Shown: positions 7,698 to 16,086, counted from the first letter of the stretch. The stretch: 64,000 bases of DNA from Arsukibacterium sp. UBA5043 (GCA_002415085.1 DIBV01000004.1:1-64000), one strand, 5' to 3'. Numbers and translations: made by a program. Notes: generated by a model not told the origin, from the letters alone.

Positions 7698-8504
7698 GTG
7701 CCTCGAATTTTGTTTTTCACCCTGCTTGTCGTGTCTTTCAGCGCGAGCGCAATTGTTATTCGTCACGATATTGATGATTTAGAGTATCGGGTACAGGCTA
7801 CTGAGTTTCCTGCTCTGGCCGACATGCCTGGTGAGGGGCATGGCGTATTAATCGCGCCGCAGTGGGTTATTACCGCCGCTCATGCGATTAGTTGGCAATC
7901 TGAAATCAAACAGATAACGGTTGGTGGTATACCCAGAGCTGTTGAACGCATCGAGATCCATTCCGGCTACAAAGCCCCGCCACAACAGCTACTACAGCAA
8001 GCGCTGGCTACCTGGGATTGGACGCTTTTCAGGGCTCTGCTTGCATCGTCAGATGACATCGCCCTGCTGAAATTGGCACAGCCCATTACTGATATCCCGC
8101 CTGTGGCTATCTACAATAGCAACAACCAGTTCGGCCAAACCGTTAAAGTGATAGGCAAAGGCGCTACAGGTAATGGTATAGACGGTTATGAATTCAGCAG
8201 CTCTCACCGTACAGAACTACGTCGAGCTTACAACACAGTCAGCAGTGCCGATGGTCGCTGGTTTTGCTATGTGTTCGACAACCCAGCGGATGCTTTGCCT
8301 GTTGAAGGCGGATCAGGTAGTGGCGACAGCGGCGGGCCAGTTCTGATTAAAGCTGAGCAGGAGTGGTTGCTGGCTGGGCTCACTTCATGGAGTGATTTAC
8401 AAAGCACTGACAGAACTCCCGGGCGGTATGGTCAAGTCAGTTGCAATGTTCGGCTGAGCCATTATCAATACTGGATCGCAAGTGTTATCTCGGCGCAGCC
8501 GTAG
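7698..8504 (+). CDS. Secreted trypsin-like serine protease (S1 family)
   Basis: A 268-residue protein with a signal peptide (RILFFTLLVVSFSASA) and a trypsin-fold catalytic triad: TAAHAI with His62, DDIALLKL with Asp120, and SGSGDSGGPV with Ser211. The GTG start is preceded by AAAGGAAAC. Two cysteines lie in the C-terminal half and may form one disulphide. The start of the mature domain differs from classical zymogen cleavage (no IVGG). It belongs to the bacterial trypsin-like group often found beside surface or accessory genes. It lies between the right repeat and a toxin-antitoxin pair, so it may have been acquired with them. Confidence 0.88.
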   Translation: MPRILFFTLLVVSFSASAIVIRHDIDDLEYRVQATEFPALADMPGEGHGVLIAPQWVITAAHAISWQSEIKQITVGGIPRAVERIEIHSGYKAPPQQLLQQALATWDWTLFRALLASSDDIALLKLAQPITDIPPVAIYNSNNQFGQTVKVIGKGATGNGIDGYEFSSSHRTELRRAYNTVSSADGRWFCYVFDNPADALPVEGGSGSGDSGGPVLIKAEQEWLLAGLTSWSDLQSTDRTPGRYGQVSCNVRLSHYQYWIASVISAQP

Positions 8505-8596
8505 TGGCTCAGAGTGTTGCGAATGGACAACTTGGTTGTTGACGGTACCTTTAAACAGGTGCTATTAATGGCCCTGTTAAAGGCTGAGGTGGCAAA

Positions 8597-8866
8597 ATGC
8601 AAACCAAATTTTCTGAGGATGTTATTCCTCTGTCTGATCTGAAAGTCAATCCTGGCAAGGTAGTGGGGCGTGCCAATGAAACCCATCGGCCGATTCTGTT
8701 AACGAGTCGGGGGCGCGGTGTTGCCGTAGTGCAAGGTCTTGACGATTACGAAAAAACAGCTGAAGAGCTTCTTTTTGTTAAGGCTGTAGCTAAAGGGTTG
8801 GCTGATATTCGTGAAGGCGATACAGTCACGCTGGATGAGGCGAAGAAGATACTTGGCGTGGGGTAA
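8597..8866 (+). CDS. Phd/YefM-type antitoxin
   Basis: An 89-residue protein with the Phd/YefM layout. The N-terminal strand-helix (EDVIPLSDLKVNPGKVVGRA) gives way to PILLTSRGRGVAVVQGLDDYEK, the hallmark second half of the DNA-binding dimer domain. The acidic C-terminal helix would wrap the toxin. A GAGGTGG ribosome site precedes the ATG. The toxin GTG follows the stop without a gap. Such antitoxins repress their own operon with the toxin as co-repressor. Confidence 0.88.
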   Translation: MQTKFSEDVIPLSDLKVNPGKVVGRANETHRPILLTSRGRGVAVVQGLDDYEKTAEELLFVKAVAKGLADIREGDTVTLDEAKKILGVG

Positions 8867-9166
8867 GTGAAGCTTGTTGTAGCGCGGTCAGCGCTAAATG
8901 ATTTGCTGGATATTAAGGCTTCCTATACTAAGCAGGGCGTTCCGGAAATTGGCCAGCGGTTTGTCAGCGCTATTTTGGAAAAGGCGCAAAAGCTGATAGC
9001 TTACCCTGACTCGGGCAGGAAAGTGCCTGAGTTTTATCAAGAGCAAATTCGCGAGCTTATCTACCCGCCGTTCCGCATTGTTTACCTGCGACATGCTTCG
9101 GAAGTCAGTTTGGTTCGGGTTTGGTGCAGTGAAAGAATACGGTTGCTTCCTGAAGCTGACATATAA
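8867..9166 (+). CDS. ParE/RelE-family toxin
   Basis: A 99-residue protein of the RelE/ParE superfamily. It has MKLVVARSALNDLLDI, a helical hairpin with repeated hydrophobics, then YPDSGRKVPEFYQ and IRELIYPPFRIVYLR, the usual conserved beta core. The GTG start is directly adjacent to the antitoxin TAA. The P-(D/E)-x-GR-x-VPE signature resembles ParE gyrase poisons more than RelE ribosome-dependent nucleases, but the target is not proven by sequence. Confidence 0.87.
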   Translation: MKLVVARSALNDLLDIKASYTKQGVPEIGQRFVSAILEKAQKLIAYPDSGRKVPEFYQEQIRELIYPPFRIVYLRHASEVSLVRVWCSERIRLLPEADI

Positions 9167-9188
9167 CACGCCCTAGTACTTGTTGGCA

Positions 9189-9234
9189 GATCAAAAGGAT
9201 CAGTGTCATTCAGATCAAAAGGGTCAGTGTCATT
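9189..9234. repeat. Two tandem 22-bp units next to transposase remnant
   Basis: GATCAAAAGGATCAGTGTCATT (9189-9210) and GATCAAAAGGGTCAGTGTCATT (9213-9234) differ at one position and are separated by CA. Sequences of this GGGTCAG type are commonly found at the ends of REP-associated tyrosine transposase genes. The adjoining remnant at 9230-9481 agrees with that. Confidence 0.75.
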
Positions 9235-9481
9235 GATTCTGATGAAACGCTACCGATTTTCTATCTCCGCCTCTACCTCTAGGCTCTGGCGGTAGTAGGG
9301 TTTTAGCGACAATCTGCGCTTTAAAATGTTTATCTCCCATTATACAGGCGGTATTGCTAGCATGCCGTATGATAGAAATATCATGCTTGGTCATTAAGTA
9401 GTGAAAAAGCGCCTGGTAAACATTTTGTCGCTCTGCCACTGTTTTGCCAAGGTTAAGATGTAGCGAGTGATACGTTAGTAG
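9230..9481 (-). pseudogene. 3' remnant of a REP-associated tyrosine (IS200-like) transposase
   Basis: Only the C-terminal ~80 codons remain. The reading is ...LLTYHSLHLNLGKTVAERQ, then NVYQALF, HDISIIRHASNTACIMGDK, HFKAQI and PRGRGGDRKS. These match the conserved tail of RAYT/Y1-type transposases as I know them: LGxTxxERQxxYRALF, IRxAxxxGxxLGxxxFxxxI and a basic Gly-Arg tail. The catalytic HUH and tyrosine parts are absent and no start codon with a ribosome site exists, so it is dead. The GGGTCAG repeats directly follow its stop. Confidence 0.75.
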
Positions 9482-9489
9482 TTGTATCG

Positions 9490-9517
9490 GTTTTATCCTT
9501 GAAATGCCGGATAAAAC
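9490..9517. repeat. Short perfect inverted repeat
   Basis: GTTTTATCC (9490-9498) and GGATAAAAC (9509-9517) pair around a 10-nt loop, just beyond the truncated end of the transposase remnant. It may be a leftover element end. Otherwise the gap 9482-9578 shows nothing recognisable. Confidence 0.45.
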
Positions 9518-9578
9518 AAACTGATTAATTGCAGAATATCCATGAATCTACATGTTCCAATTTTAGGCTAAACGGGAT

Positions 9579-9607
9579 AAAAAAAGGCCTGGTATGTGCC
9601 AGGCCTT
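9579..9607 (-). terminator. Rho-independent terminator of the EF-hand gene
   Basis: On the minus strand, AAGGCCTGG, loop CACATA, CCAGGCCTT and then a T run (9579-9585 read in complement). It is a perfect 9-bp stem and ends transcription of the gene at 9651-10025. Confidence 0.9.
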
Positions 9608-9650
9608 ACTCTATTTAGAACTGAAGAGAATAGGAAGAGCTGAAGGTCGC

Positions 9651-10025
9651 TTACATATCAAACCAGCCGTCATCGCCGGCGTTATCCCATTCATCATTAT
9701 CCAGATAACCACTGTCATCTTCATCGTAGTAGTCAAACAGCGAGATGTTAAGTTCATCGTAAGTCAGGTAGTTATCGCCGTCGGCATCCCAGCTGGCGAA
9801 ATCATCGGCGTCAAATACCGAAATGCCCAGCTCTTCTTCATCTAATAAGCTGTCATTGTTGGTATCCCGGTTGGTATAGACATCGTAATCAAATACATAA
9901 CGCTGATATTCAGGTTCAGACAACATGCCATCGCGGTTGGTGTCGGCGGTTTCAAAGGTATTCGCAGCGAACGCCATGCCACTTGTCAGTAACAGCGCGG
10001 TGAATAAAGATGTGTGCTTAATCAT
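9651..10025 (-). CDS. Secreted EF-hand calcium-binding protein
   Basis: A 124-residue, very acidic protein with a signal peptide (MIKHTS...GMAFA). Four EF-hand-like loops are visible: DTNRDGMLSEPE, DTNNDSLLDEEE, DADGDNYLTYDE and DEDDSGYLDNDE. Each has Asp or Asn at the calcium-coordinating positions and a final Glu. The third is the most canonical (DxDGDxxxxxxE). It should bind Ca2+ in the periplasm or outside the cell. The partner is unknown. AAGGAGG lies just before the ATG. A strong terminator follows and a 364-bp gap precedes it, so it is transcribed alone. Confidence 0.85.
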   Translation of the reverse strand: MIKHTSLFTALLLTSGMAFAANTFETADTNRDGMLSEPEYQRYVFDYDVYTNRDTNNDSLLDEEELGISVFDADDFASWDADGDNYLTYDELNISLFDYYDEDDSGYLDNDEWDNAGDDGWFDM

Positions 10026-10310
10026 TACTGCCTCCTTATGTAAGGTTGAACATTAATGTTGCTAAAGAACAGCAGTAGTTTTGCAAAGATAGTGCCAGGC
10101 TTTTTTCAGCTATCGTATTGTTCTTAATAAATTTTAAAAATGCGCCGGTTCAACAATTACGGGAACAGTGCAACATCTTCAGACTGCCGGGTAAATTCTA
10201 CATCCGCTAAGCTGGTAGCTGTGGCACTAACAGAGGACTGACGTGCTTTGTTTAATTGCGATCATAATAACGGGCTGATATTGGTTTTTATCGACTCTTT
10301 TTTGTTAAGA

Positions 10311-10339
10311 CTGGCATCGATATGTTGTTAGGTTACAAT
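10311..10339 (+). promoter_or_regulatory. Candidate sigma-70 promoter for the ThrE-like gene
   Basis: CTGGCA (10311-10316), a 17-bp spacer, then TACAAT (10334-10339). Transcription would start near 10346, after the GTG at 10342. That argues for translation from the TTG at 10390. The remainder of the 10026-10389 gap is AT-rich and shows no gene. Confidence 0.4.
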
Positions 10340-10389
10340 GCGTGTATCAGCTATTTTTCAAGCCCGACATCAACTGCAGGAAGCCGCTT

Positions 10390-11616
10390 TTGTACACAGA
10401 TGATTTTAATCATAAACGAAAATTTATTGTTAAGCTGGGCAAGATGCTGCATAAATACGGCACCCCTGCGTACCGGCTGGAAGCCCACCTTACCGAACTG
10501 ACCACCCACCTTGCGCTGAAGGGCTCGTTTATTATCTCGCCTACCTCGATGACCTTTGTGTTATGGACTGAAGGCCATGAGCAGGAATATACCCATGCCT
10601 CCAGAGTAAACCCGGGTGACTTGGATTTAGGGGCGTTGTCGCGAACTGATGAGCTGGTCGATCAGGTTCTGCAGGGGCAAGTCAGTATTCATGAAGCCGA
10701 TGCGTTGCTCGATGCCATTGATAACCGGCCCAGCTCCTACAATAAGTTAGCTACTGCAGTGGCGATGATGGCATCAGGTGGCGCCTTTGCCATGCTAATG
10801 GCCACCAGCTGGAATGATGTATTGTGGTCAGCGGTATTATCATTACTGGTGTATCTGTTCGTGCTGTGGGCGCAGCGCTCTAAAAGAGTGGCCAACATGC
10901 TGGAGCCGCTGGTGGCTATGGCGGCGGCCATTGGTGCCTGTGCTATCAGCAGTTATATCGACCCGGGTATTAACATCCGGCTGACGGTGTTATCAGCGAT
11001 TATTTCGTTTATACCCGGTTTGGCGCTAACCATTGGTTTTGCCGAATTAGCGGCGCGCCATCTGGTATCGGGTAATGCCCGCATTATGGATGCGCTGATG
11101 ATGCTGTTTAAGCTGTATTTCGGTGCCTTTCTGGGTATCGCTATTGGTTTTACCCTGTTTGGTATGGTCGATTTCATTAAACCTGAGCCGATATCCCGTC
11201 ATTTTGCCTGGCTGGCAGTGGGTATTCTGGTCAGCTCGCTGATCGTGCTGTTCAGAAGCCGTGGTAAATACACCCTGTGGTCATTGGCGGCCGGCTTTAT
11301 TGCTTATGGCGTCAGTATTACCGGTGCCAGCCTGGTCGACTACACCATGGGCGCTTTTTTGGGGGCTTTTGCGGTGGGTATTTACAGTAACCTGTTTACC
11401 CGCCTGGCCAAGGCGCCGGCGGTTATTGTGGCGATGCACGGTTTAATTGTGCTGGTGCCAGGTAGTAAAACCTATATAGGCTTAAATTCCTTGATCTCCG
11501 GCCAGGATTTTGTGGTATCAGACCGGGTAGGTCAGCAAACCTTTATGATTTTAATGGCATTAGTCGGCGGCCTTATTTTCGCCAATGTGGCACTGCCGCC
11601 GAAAAAGAGTTTGTAA
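10390..11616 (+). CDS. Threonine/serine exporter family (ThrE-like) membrane protein
   Basis: A 408-residue inner-membrane protein. The soluble N-terminal ~120 residues (KLGKMLHKYGTPAYRLEAH...) are the DUF1212-type domain. The rest is about ten hydrophobic segments, fitting a fused DUF1212-DUF3815 ThrE exporter. A characteristic stretch, IPGLALTIGFAELAARHLVS, is present. The family exports threonine and serine. I chose the TTG at 10390 because AGGAAG precedes it by 6 nt and the promoter lies too close to the GTG at 10342. The longer version would add 16 residues. The gene ends 9 bp before the convergent dehydrogenase. Confidence 0.85.
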   Translation: MYTDDFNHKRKFIVKLGKMLHKYGTPAYRLEAHLTELTTHLALKGSFIISPTSMTFVLWTEGHEQEYTHASRVNPGDLDLGALSRTDELVDQVLQGQVSIHEADALLDAIDNRPSSYNKLATAVAMMASGGAFAMLMATSWNDVLWSAVLSLLVYLFVLWAQRSKRVANMLEPLVAMAAAIGACAISSYIDPGINIRLTVLSAIISFIPGLALTIGFAELAARHLVSGNARIMDALMMLFKLYFGAFLGIAIGFTLFGMVDFIKPEPISRHFAWLAVGILVSSLIVLFRSRGKYTLWSLAAGFIAYGVSITGASLVDYTMGAFLGAFAVGIYSNLFTRLAKAPAVIVAMHGLIVLVPGSKTYIGLNSLISGQDFVVSDRVGQQTFMILMALVGGLIFANVALPPKKSL

Positions 11617-11625
11617 CCGCCACGA

Positions 11626-12951
11626 TTAGTTCGGGGTTTCTGTGGCCACATTTGGAGTGACCCGCCAGATAGTGTTAGACAAGTCGTCTGCTACTATCAG
11701 CGCGCCAGCCGGATCTACTGTCACCCCGACCGGCCGCCCCCGGGTTTTGCCATCCTGGCCCAGAAAGCCTGTGATAAAATCAACCGGTGGTCCGGCAGGC
11801 CGGCCGTTTCGGAACGGCACAAAAACCACTTTATAGCCGACTGGCTTTTCCCGGTTCCAACTGCCATGCTCGCCGATGAAAACGCCCTCTGCAAACTCCT
11901 CTCCCATTGCTGCCGTGGAAAAATCAAGGCCAAGCGCCGCTACATGGGCCCCCAGCGCATAGTCTGGTTCAATTGCCGAGGCTACTTTCTTCGGATTTTG
12001 GGGCCGGACCCTGTTATCGACATGTTGACCCCAGTAGCTATAAGGCCAGCCATAAAATGCGCCTTCCTTAACCTGGGTCAGATAATCCGGAACCAGATTC
12101 GGGCCAATTTCATCCCGCTCATTTACCACTGTCCAGAGCAGGCCAGTTTCCGGCTGAATCGTTAAGGCAGTGGGATTACGCAAGCCGGTAGCATAGGGTC
12201 GATGGGCGCCGGTGGTTGCATCTATCTGCCAGATCATAGCCCGGTTTTCTTCGGCCATCATACCGCGCTCAGTGATGTTGCTGTTAGAGCCAATGCCAAC
12301 ATATAAATAGCGGCCATCAGCACTGGCAGTCAGCGCTTTGGTCCAGTGATGGTTGATCAGTGACGGCAGCTTGGTAACCATAGTTGGCGGCGCTGACGCT
12401 TCTGTCTGGCCCAGCTGATAGTCAAAACGTACCACCGCGTCCTGATTAGCCACATAAAGGGTGTTATCAACCAGTGCCAGACCATAAGGCGCGTTTAGAT
12501 CTTTAGCGAATACCGTGCGCAACTCATAGTCACCGTCACCATCGGCATCGCGTAGTAAGGTTAATCTGTCGCCACTTTCAACCTTGGTAGTGCCCTGAGA
12601 TTTTATAAAGCCTGCAATAACGTCTTTTGGCTGTAGCGCCGGCGCATTACCGCCCTTACCTTCGGCCACTAAAATATCACCATTGGGTAGCAGCAGCATC
12701 TGCCTTGGTACTTTCAAATCTGTGGCAATAGCAGAAATAGCGTAGCCTGCGGGCACTGTGGGCTGCTTATCACCCCATGCAGCAGGCTCTGCGATAGTCA
12801 TATCCGGCAGCAGTGCACGCCGCGGCTCTGGCAAGGTTGGGTTTGCGCCATATCGCTCATTACCCTGCACATCGTCATCACTACAGCCAAGCAGCAGTCC
12901 ACTCAGAACGAGAGTTATCAATATATATGAACATAGGACATTGTATTTCAC
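11626..12951 (-). CDS. PQQ-dependent sugar dehydrogenase, sorbosone-dehydrogenase family lipoprotein
   Basis: A 441-residue beta-propeller protein with a lipobox (LLLGC) after a hydrophobic N-terminus. Blade-like repeats include PRQMLLLPNGDILVAEG, APYGLALVDNTLYVANQD, RYLYVGIGSNSN and a GLRNPTALTIQ segment typical of glucose/sorbosone dehydrogenases. GEHGSWNR and the terminal ADDLSNTIWRV are also characteristic. It should oxidise a sugar or aldehyde sugar in the periplasm and pass electrons to the membrane; the exact substrate is unknown. The GTG start overlaps the stop of the upstream DUF2231 gene by 4 bp, with GGAGG in front, so the two are translationally coupled. Confidence 0.85.
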   Translation of the reverse strand: MKYNVLCSYILITLVLSGLLLGCSDDDVQGNERYGANPTLPEPRRALLPDMTIAEPAAWGDKQPTVPAGYAISAIATDLKVPRQMLLLPNGDILVAEGKGGNAPALQPKDVIAGFIKSQGTTKVESGDRLTLLRDADGDGDYELRTVFAKDLNAPYGLALVDNTLYVANQDAVVRFDYQLGQTEASAPPTMVTKLPSLINHHWTKALTASADGRYLYVGIGSNSNITERGMMAEENRAMIWQIDATTGAHRPYATGLRNPTALTIQPETGLLWTVVNERDEIGPNLVPDYLTQVKEGAFYGWPYSYWGQHVDNRVRPQNPKKVASAIEPDYALGAHVAALGLDFSTAAMGEEFAEGVFIGEHGSWNREKPVGYKVVFVPFRNGRPAGPPVDFITGFLGQDGKTRGRPVGVTVDPAGALIVADDLSNTIWRVTPNVATETPN

Positions 12952-13376
12952 TTTTCACCTCCGATCCCAAACCTGCTAAAACCGAGCCAGATTGATACGC
13001 AGCTAAGCAAAACGACAATGACCGAGAGAATGATCGCCGTTGGCATAATCGCCCACACATCTTTAGCATGAATCAATGAATTGAAAAAACCGAGTAGCCA
13101 GGTTGCCAACAGCAGCACTGTATAAGCAACATGGAGTTTGCTTCTATGGCTGATCCGGATAAGGTTAACAATGGACCAAAGCAGAACAAAGCTGCCGCAC
13201 AGTAAACCACCAGCGTGGAGCCAGGACGCAAAGTTGGTCCATTGGATCTGATAGCTGGAAGCATATGCCAGGTCACTCAGTAGCCCACTTAGAAATAAGA
13301 TGAAAGTGCCCGCTAACAGCACCCCATGCACAGGGTGAAGCACGGGACGAAATGCATGATTGTTGATAACAGTCAC
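12948..13376 (-). CDS. DUF2231-type four-helix membrane protein
   Basis: A 142-residue protein with four hydrophobic segments and HPVHGVLLAGTFILFLSGLL near the start, which fits the DUF2231 family. Conserved histidines in helices 1 and 2 (HPVH, WLHAGG) could bind haem or quinone, a plausible but unproven role as membrane partner of the dehydrogenase. The start is GTG with AGGAGAG upstream. It is first in a two-gene operon. Confidence 0.8.
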   Translation of the reverse strand: MTVINNHAFRPVLHPVHGVLLAGTFILFLSGLLSDLAYASSYQIQWTNFASWLHAGGLLCGSFVLLWSIVNLIRISHRSKLHVAYTVLLLATWLLGFFNSLIHAKDVWAIMPTAIILSVIVVLLSCVSIWLGFSRFGIGGEK

Positions 13377-13607
13377 AATTTCTCTCCTTACTTTTTATTT
13401 ACAACTTAGTGTAGCACCAAGCGAAGGAAGCGTATTTCTAACAAAATATATTTTTGAGCAGTGGTAGAATTTATGTTTGTCGTCGTCGTAAAAAATTGTG
13501 AGCACAGTACTGTCGAAAGAATGGCTAACCAGCAGTTAGTTTTATTGCCTGTACGATTAATTTTGGTGGTATAGTTTCGCCAGATCTCATTTCCGCAAGG
13601 CAGCAAT

Positions 13608-13898
13608 ATGAACCTGGATAAAGCAAAAAAACGTATCGCAAAACAGATAAGCAAAGGATTTTCAGGTTATCCGCATATTACCTTAGCGTATTTTGGTGTC
13701 ACTGCTGATTGTGCTACTGAAGTGGAGGTCGGCTTTATTGCTGAGGCGGGCGCTGCGCCGCAGCAGCAGCGCTTTGTCAGTGAGCAGGATGTCCGCGAAG
13801 ATGAGTCTATTCAATCGGTGTTAATCAGAATTATCGACCGGGCAGAGGCTAAAACCGTTAGCGAAGTACCTGGTGTTGCCATCCTGGACCAGCGGTAA
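13608..13898 (+). CDS. Conserved hypothetical protein, 96 residues
   Basis: Begins MNLDKAKKRIAKQISKGFSG and contains YPHITLAYFG and REDESIQSVLIRIIDRA. I recall this pattern in uncharacterised proteins of marine gammaproteobacteria but know of no function. There is no signal peptide and no metal-binding motif. AAGGCAG precedes the ATG. It stands alone before the VOC gene, separated by 77 bp. Confidence 0.65.
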   Translation: MNLDKAKKRIAKQISKGFSGYPHITLAYFGVTADCATEVEVGFIAEAGAAPQQQRFVSEQDVREDESIQSVLIRIIDRAEAKTVSEVPGVAILDQR

Positions 13899-13975
13899 AT
13901 TGTTAAATGATCCGATGGCTGGCAGAAGCCAGCAACCAGGGCTAAACTGGCTGGAAAACCACAAAGGATACGGTT

Positions 13976-14347
13976 ATGGAGTTAGGTGCATTTTCGGTTA
14001 GTTTGGCGGTAAAAGATATTGCCACCTCAAAAGCCTTTTATGAAAAACTGGGCTTTAGCGCTATGGGTGGCGATCAAAATCAGGGCTGGCTTATTTTGAA
14101 AAATGGCAGCACTGTTATCGGTTTATTCCAGGGCATGTTCGACAAAAACATCCTTACTTTTAATCCGGGCTGGGATCAGAATGCTCACAATATGGCTGAC
14201 TTTACCGATGTCCGCGATATTCAACAGCAATTGCAGGCACAGGGCCTTACCTTACTGCAAAGCGCCGATACCGAAACCACCGGGCCGGCTCATATTGTGC
14301 TGGAAGACCCCGACGGTAACCAGATTATGCTGGATCAGCATCGCTGA
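13976..14347 (+). CDS. VOC (glyoxalase/bleomycin-resistance fold) family protein
   Basis: A 123-residue protein with two beta-alpha-beta-beta-beta modules. The first reads FSVSLAVKDIATSKAFYEKL. The second ends in HIVLEDPDGNQIMLDQH, with the usual D-PDGN turn. Potential metal ligands are Glu and His residues in the strands, but the substrate is unknown. Such proteins include glyoxalases, dioxygenases and antibiotic-binding proteins. A short lipoprotein gene follows 24 bp downstream and may be co-transcribed. Confidence 0.85.
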   Translation: MELGAFSVSLAVKDIATSKAFYEKLGFSAMGGDQNQGWLILKNGSTVIGLFQGMFDKNILTFNPGWDQNAHNMADFTDVRDIQQQLQAQGLTLLQSADTETTGPAHIVLEDPDGNQIMLDQHR

Positions 14348-14371
14348 ACTCAGCTGTGAATATGAGGCGTT

Positions 14372-14590
14372 ATGAAAACAAAATTTTTTTTAATCGTACT
14401 GGCTGTAGCTGTATTTATTGTTTCTGGCTGCAGCAATAGAGCGGTATACCAAAACCTGCAACTTAATAAAAAGCAGGAATGCAGACGCTTGCCGGTGACA
14501 GAATATGACGATTGTATGCGTGACATGGAGCAGAGTTATGAAGAATACGAGCGACAACGCAAGCAGGTTATAGAAAATAAGGCACCTTAA
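14372..14590 (+). CDS. Small lipoprotein of unknown function
   Basis: A 72-residue protein with lipobox VSGC at about residue 20 and Ser at +2, so it should be an outer-membrane lipoprotein. The mature part is charged and helical (YDDCMRDMEQSYEEYERQRK) with two further cysteines that could pair. The family is unknown. Its stop codon lies inside the loop of the terminator at 14579-14604. Confidence 0.7.
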   Translation: MKTKFFLIVLAVAVFIVSGCSNRAVYQNLQLNKKQECRRLPVTEYDDCMRDMEQSYEEYERQRKQVIENKAP

Positions 14591-14604
14591 GGTGCCTTAT
14601 TTTT
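14579..14604 (+). terminator. Bidirectional terminator overlapping the lipoprotein stop codon
   Basis: AAGGCACC (14579-14586), loop TTAA, GGTGCCTT (14591-14598), then ATTTTT. The TAA stop (14588-14590) is the loop itself, so the last three codons form the stem. On the other strand the stem is followed by ATTTTC and can also serve the permease gene. Confidence 0.9.
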
Positions 14605-14619
14605 ATTAAATGATAAGTA

Positions 14620-16086
14620 TCAGGTTGTTGCTGTTCCGTCCTGCTCTTTCACCAGCCATACTGATAAGGCTCCGAGTACCATAGCACCGCCGGCCAGCAT
14701 AACGATATATACCGCTTCATTCTGAAACAGCGAGCCCAGAATCCAGCCGGCAACTAAGCCAGCCACGATTTGTGGTGCGGCAATAGTGAAGTTAAAAATC
14801 CCCATATAGACCCCGGTTTTTTCAGGCGGCAACGCGCCAGCCAGAATAGCATAGGGCATGGCCAGGATAGCGGCCCAGGCAATACCAACGCCTAACATTG
14901 GGATCATCAGCCCCAGCGCGCCTTTGGGAATGTCTACCTGAGTAATTAACAGGTTAACGTGGGTAAGGGTCGGGTCAGTAAACAGCACAAAACTTAAGTA
15001 CCCTAAGCCACCGGCCAGAAGGGAAAATGAGTAAACAAACTTGCGGCCAAACAGGTTGGCTAATTTTGCCATTACCAGCGAGAACAACACCGCAAACAAC
15101 GAGTAACCGGCATATAAAATACCGACCCAGTCACCGGCTGCGCCTTTAGCTATAGCAATACCGGCTGGTACGCCACCCATTTCGGCAATATAGGCACCGT
15201 TGTACCATTCGGTACCGACGCCCCAGGCATTTTGGGCAATGGCCGCCGGGAAATACGTCCACATAATAAACAGGGCAAACCATGAGAAAAACTGGACTAC
15301 TGCCAGTTGCTTCATGATTTTTGGCATACTTTTCATGGTTTGCCAGAAATCGCTGAGCTTTTCAGCTAAGGAACGCGACTTACGCACCTCTTCAGCCAGT
15401 GTCTGCGCTGCAGAATCCAACCCCTTGTACGCATAATACTGCTCTGGTGGGTATTCTTTAGTGCGAAATACCGTCCACAATACGCTGCCAAGCATAACGG
15501 TGGCACCAATATAAAATGCCCACACCACTGACGGCGCCACTTCTCCGGCCTGTGACGCATTATCCAGACCGACAACGTTAGTTAGCACAAATGGCAGAAT
15601 AGAGCCAAATACTGCACCAATGTTGATCAGGAGGGTTTGCACAGAATAGCCAAGGTTGCGCTGCTCTGGCGGCACCATATCGGATACCAGCGAGCGAAAC
15701 GGCTGAAAGGTGACATTAAAGGCCGCGTCTTTAATGGCAAAAATAACTAAACCAAACAGCATCGGTGGAATAAAAGCCACCACCATAGAAGCATTGGGCA
15801 GCAGCATCATGGCCCCGGCGGCAATTACAGCACCACCGAGCATAAAGGGTAGCCGGCGGCCCATTTTATTCCAGGTGCGGTCAGAAGCCGCGCCCACTAT
15901 AGGTTGCACCAGCAGGCCCATGATCGGTGCAGCTAACCAGAACAACGACAGCGATGAGAGGTCTGCGCCTAAATCTGACAGGATCCGGCTGACATTACCA
16001 TTTTGCAGTGCAAAGCCGATTTGCACGCCGAGAAAGCCGAAACTGAGGTTCCAGATCTGCCAGAAAGAGAGCTTAGGTTGTTTCAT
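14620..16086 (-). CDS. MFS/GPH-type sugar permease, probable maltose/maltodextrin transporter
   Basis: A 488-residue integral membrane protein with about twelve hydrophobic segments. The N-terminus FWQIWNLSFGFLGVQIGFAL and the loop GAASDRTWNKMGRRLPF are typical of the SLC45/GPH-like permeases that take up maltose or sucrose in Alteromonadales and Xanthomonadales. It is divergent from a GH13 glucosidase and shares with it an operator-like palindrome at 16173. A LacI-type regulator follows downstream. The substrate is inferred from these neighbours. RegPrecise-style reconstructions call such permeases MalT, but I leave the symbol blank because that was not checked. Confidence 0.85.
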   Translation of the reverse strand: MKQPKLSFWQIWNLSFGFLGVQIGFALQNGNVSRILSDLGADLSSLSLFWLAAPIMGLLVQPIVGAASDRTWNKMGRRLPFMLGGAVIAAGAMMLLPNASMVVAFIPPMLFGLVIFAIKDAAFNVTFQPFRSLVSDMVPPEQRNLGYSVQTLLINIGAVFGSILPFVLTNVVGLDNASQAGEVAPSVVWAFYIGATVMLGSVLWTVFRTKEYPPEQYYAYKGLDSAAQTLAEEVRKSRSLAEKLSDFWQTMKSMPKIMKQLAVVQFFSWFALFIMWTYFPAAIAQNAWGVGTEWYNGAYIAEMGGVPAGIAIAKGAAGDWVGILYAGYSLFAVLFSLVMAKLANLFGRKFVYSFSLLAGGLGYLSFVLFTDPTLTHVNLLITQVDIPKGALGLMIPMLGVGIAWAAILAMPYAILAGALPPEKTGVYMGIFNFTIAAPQIVAGLVAGWILGSLFQNEAVYIVMLAGGAMVLGALSVWLVKEQDGTATT

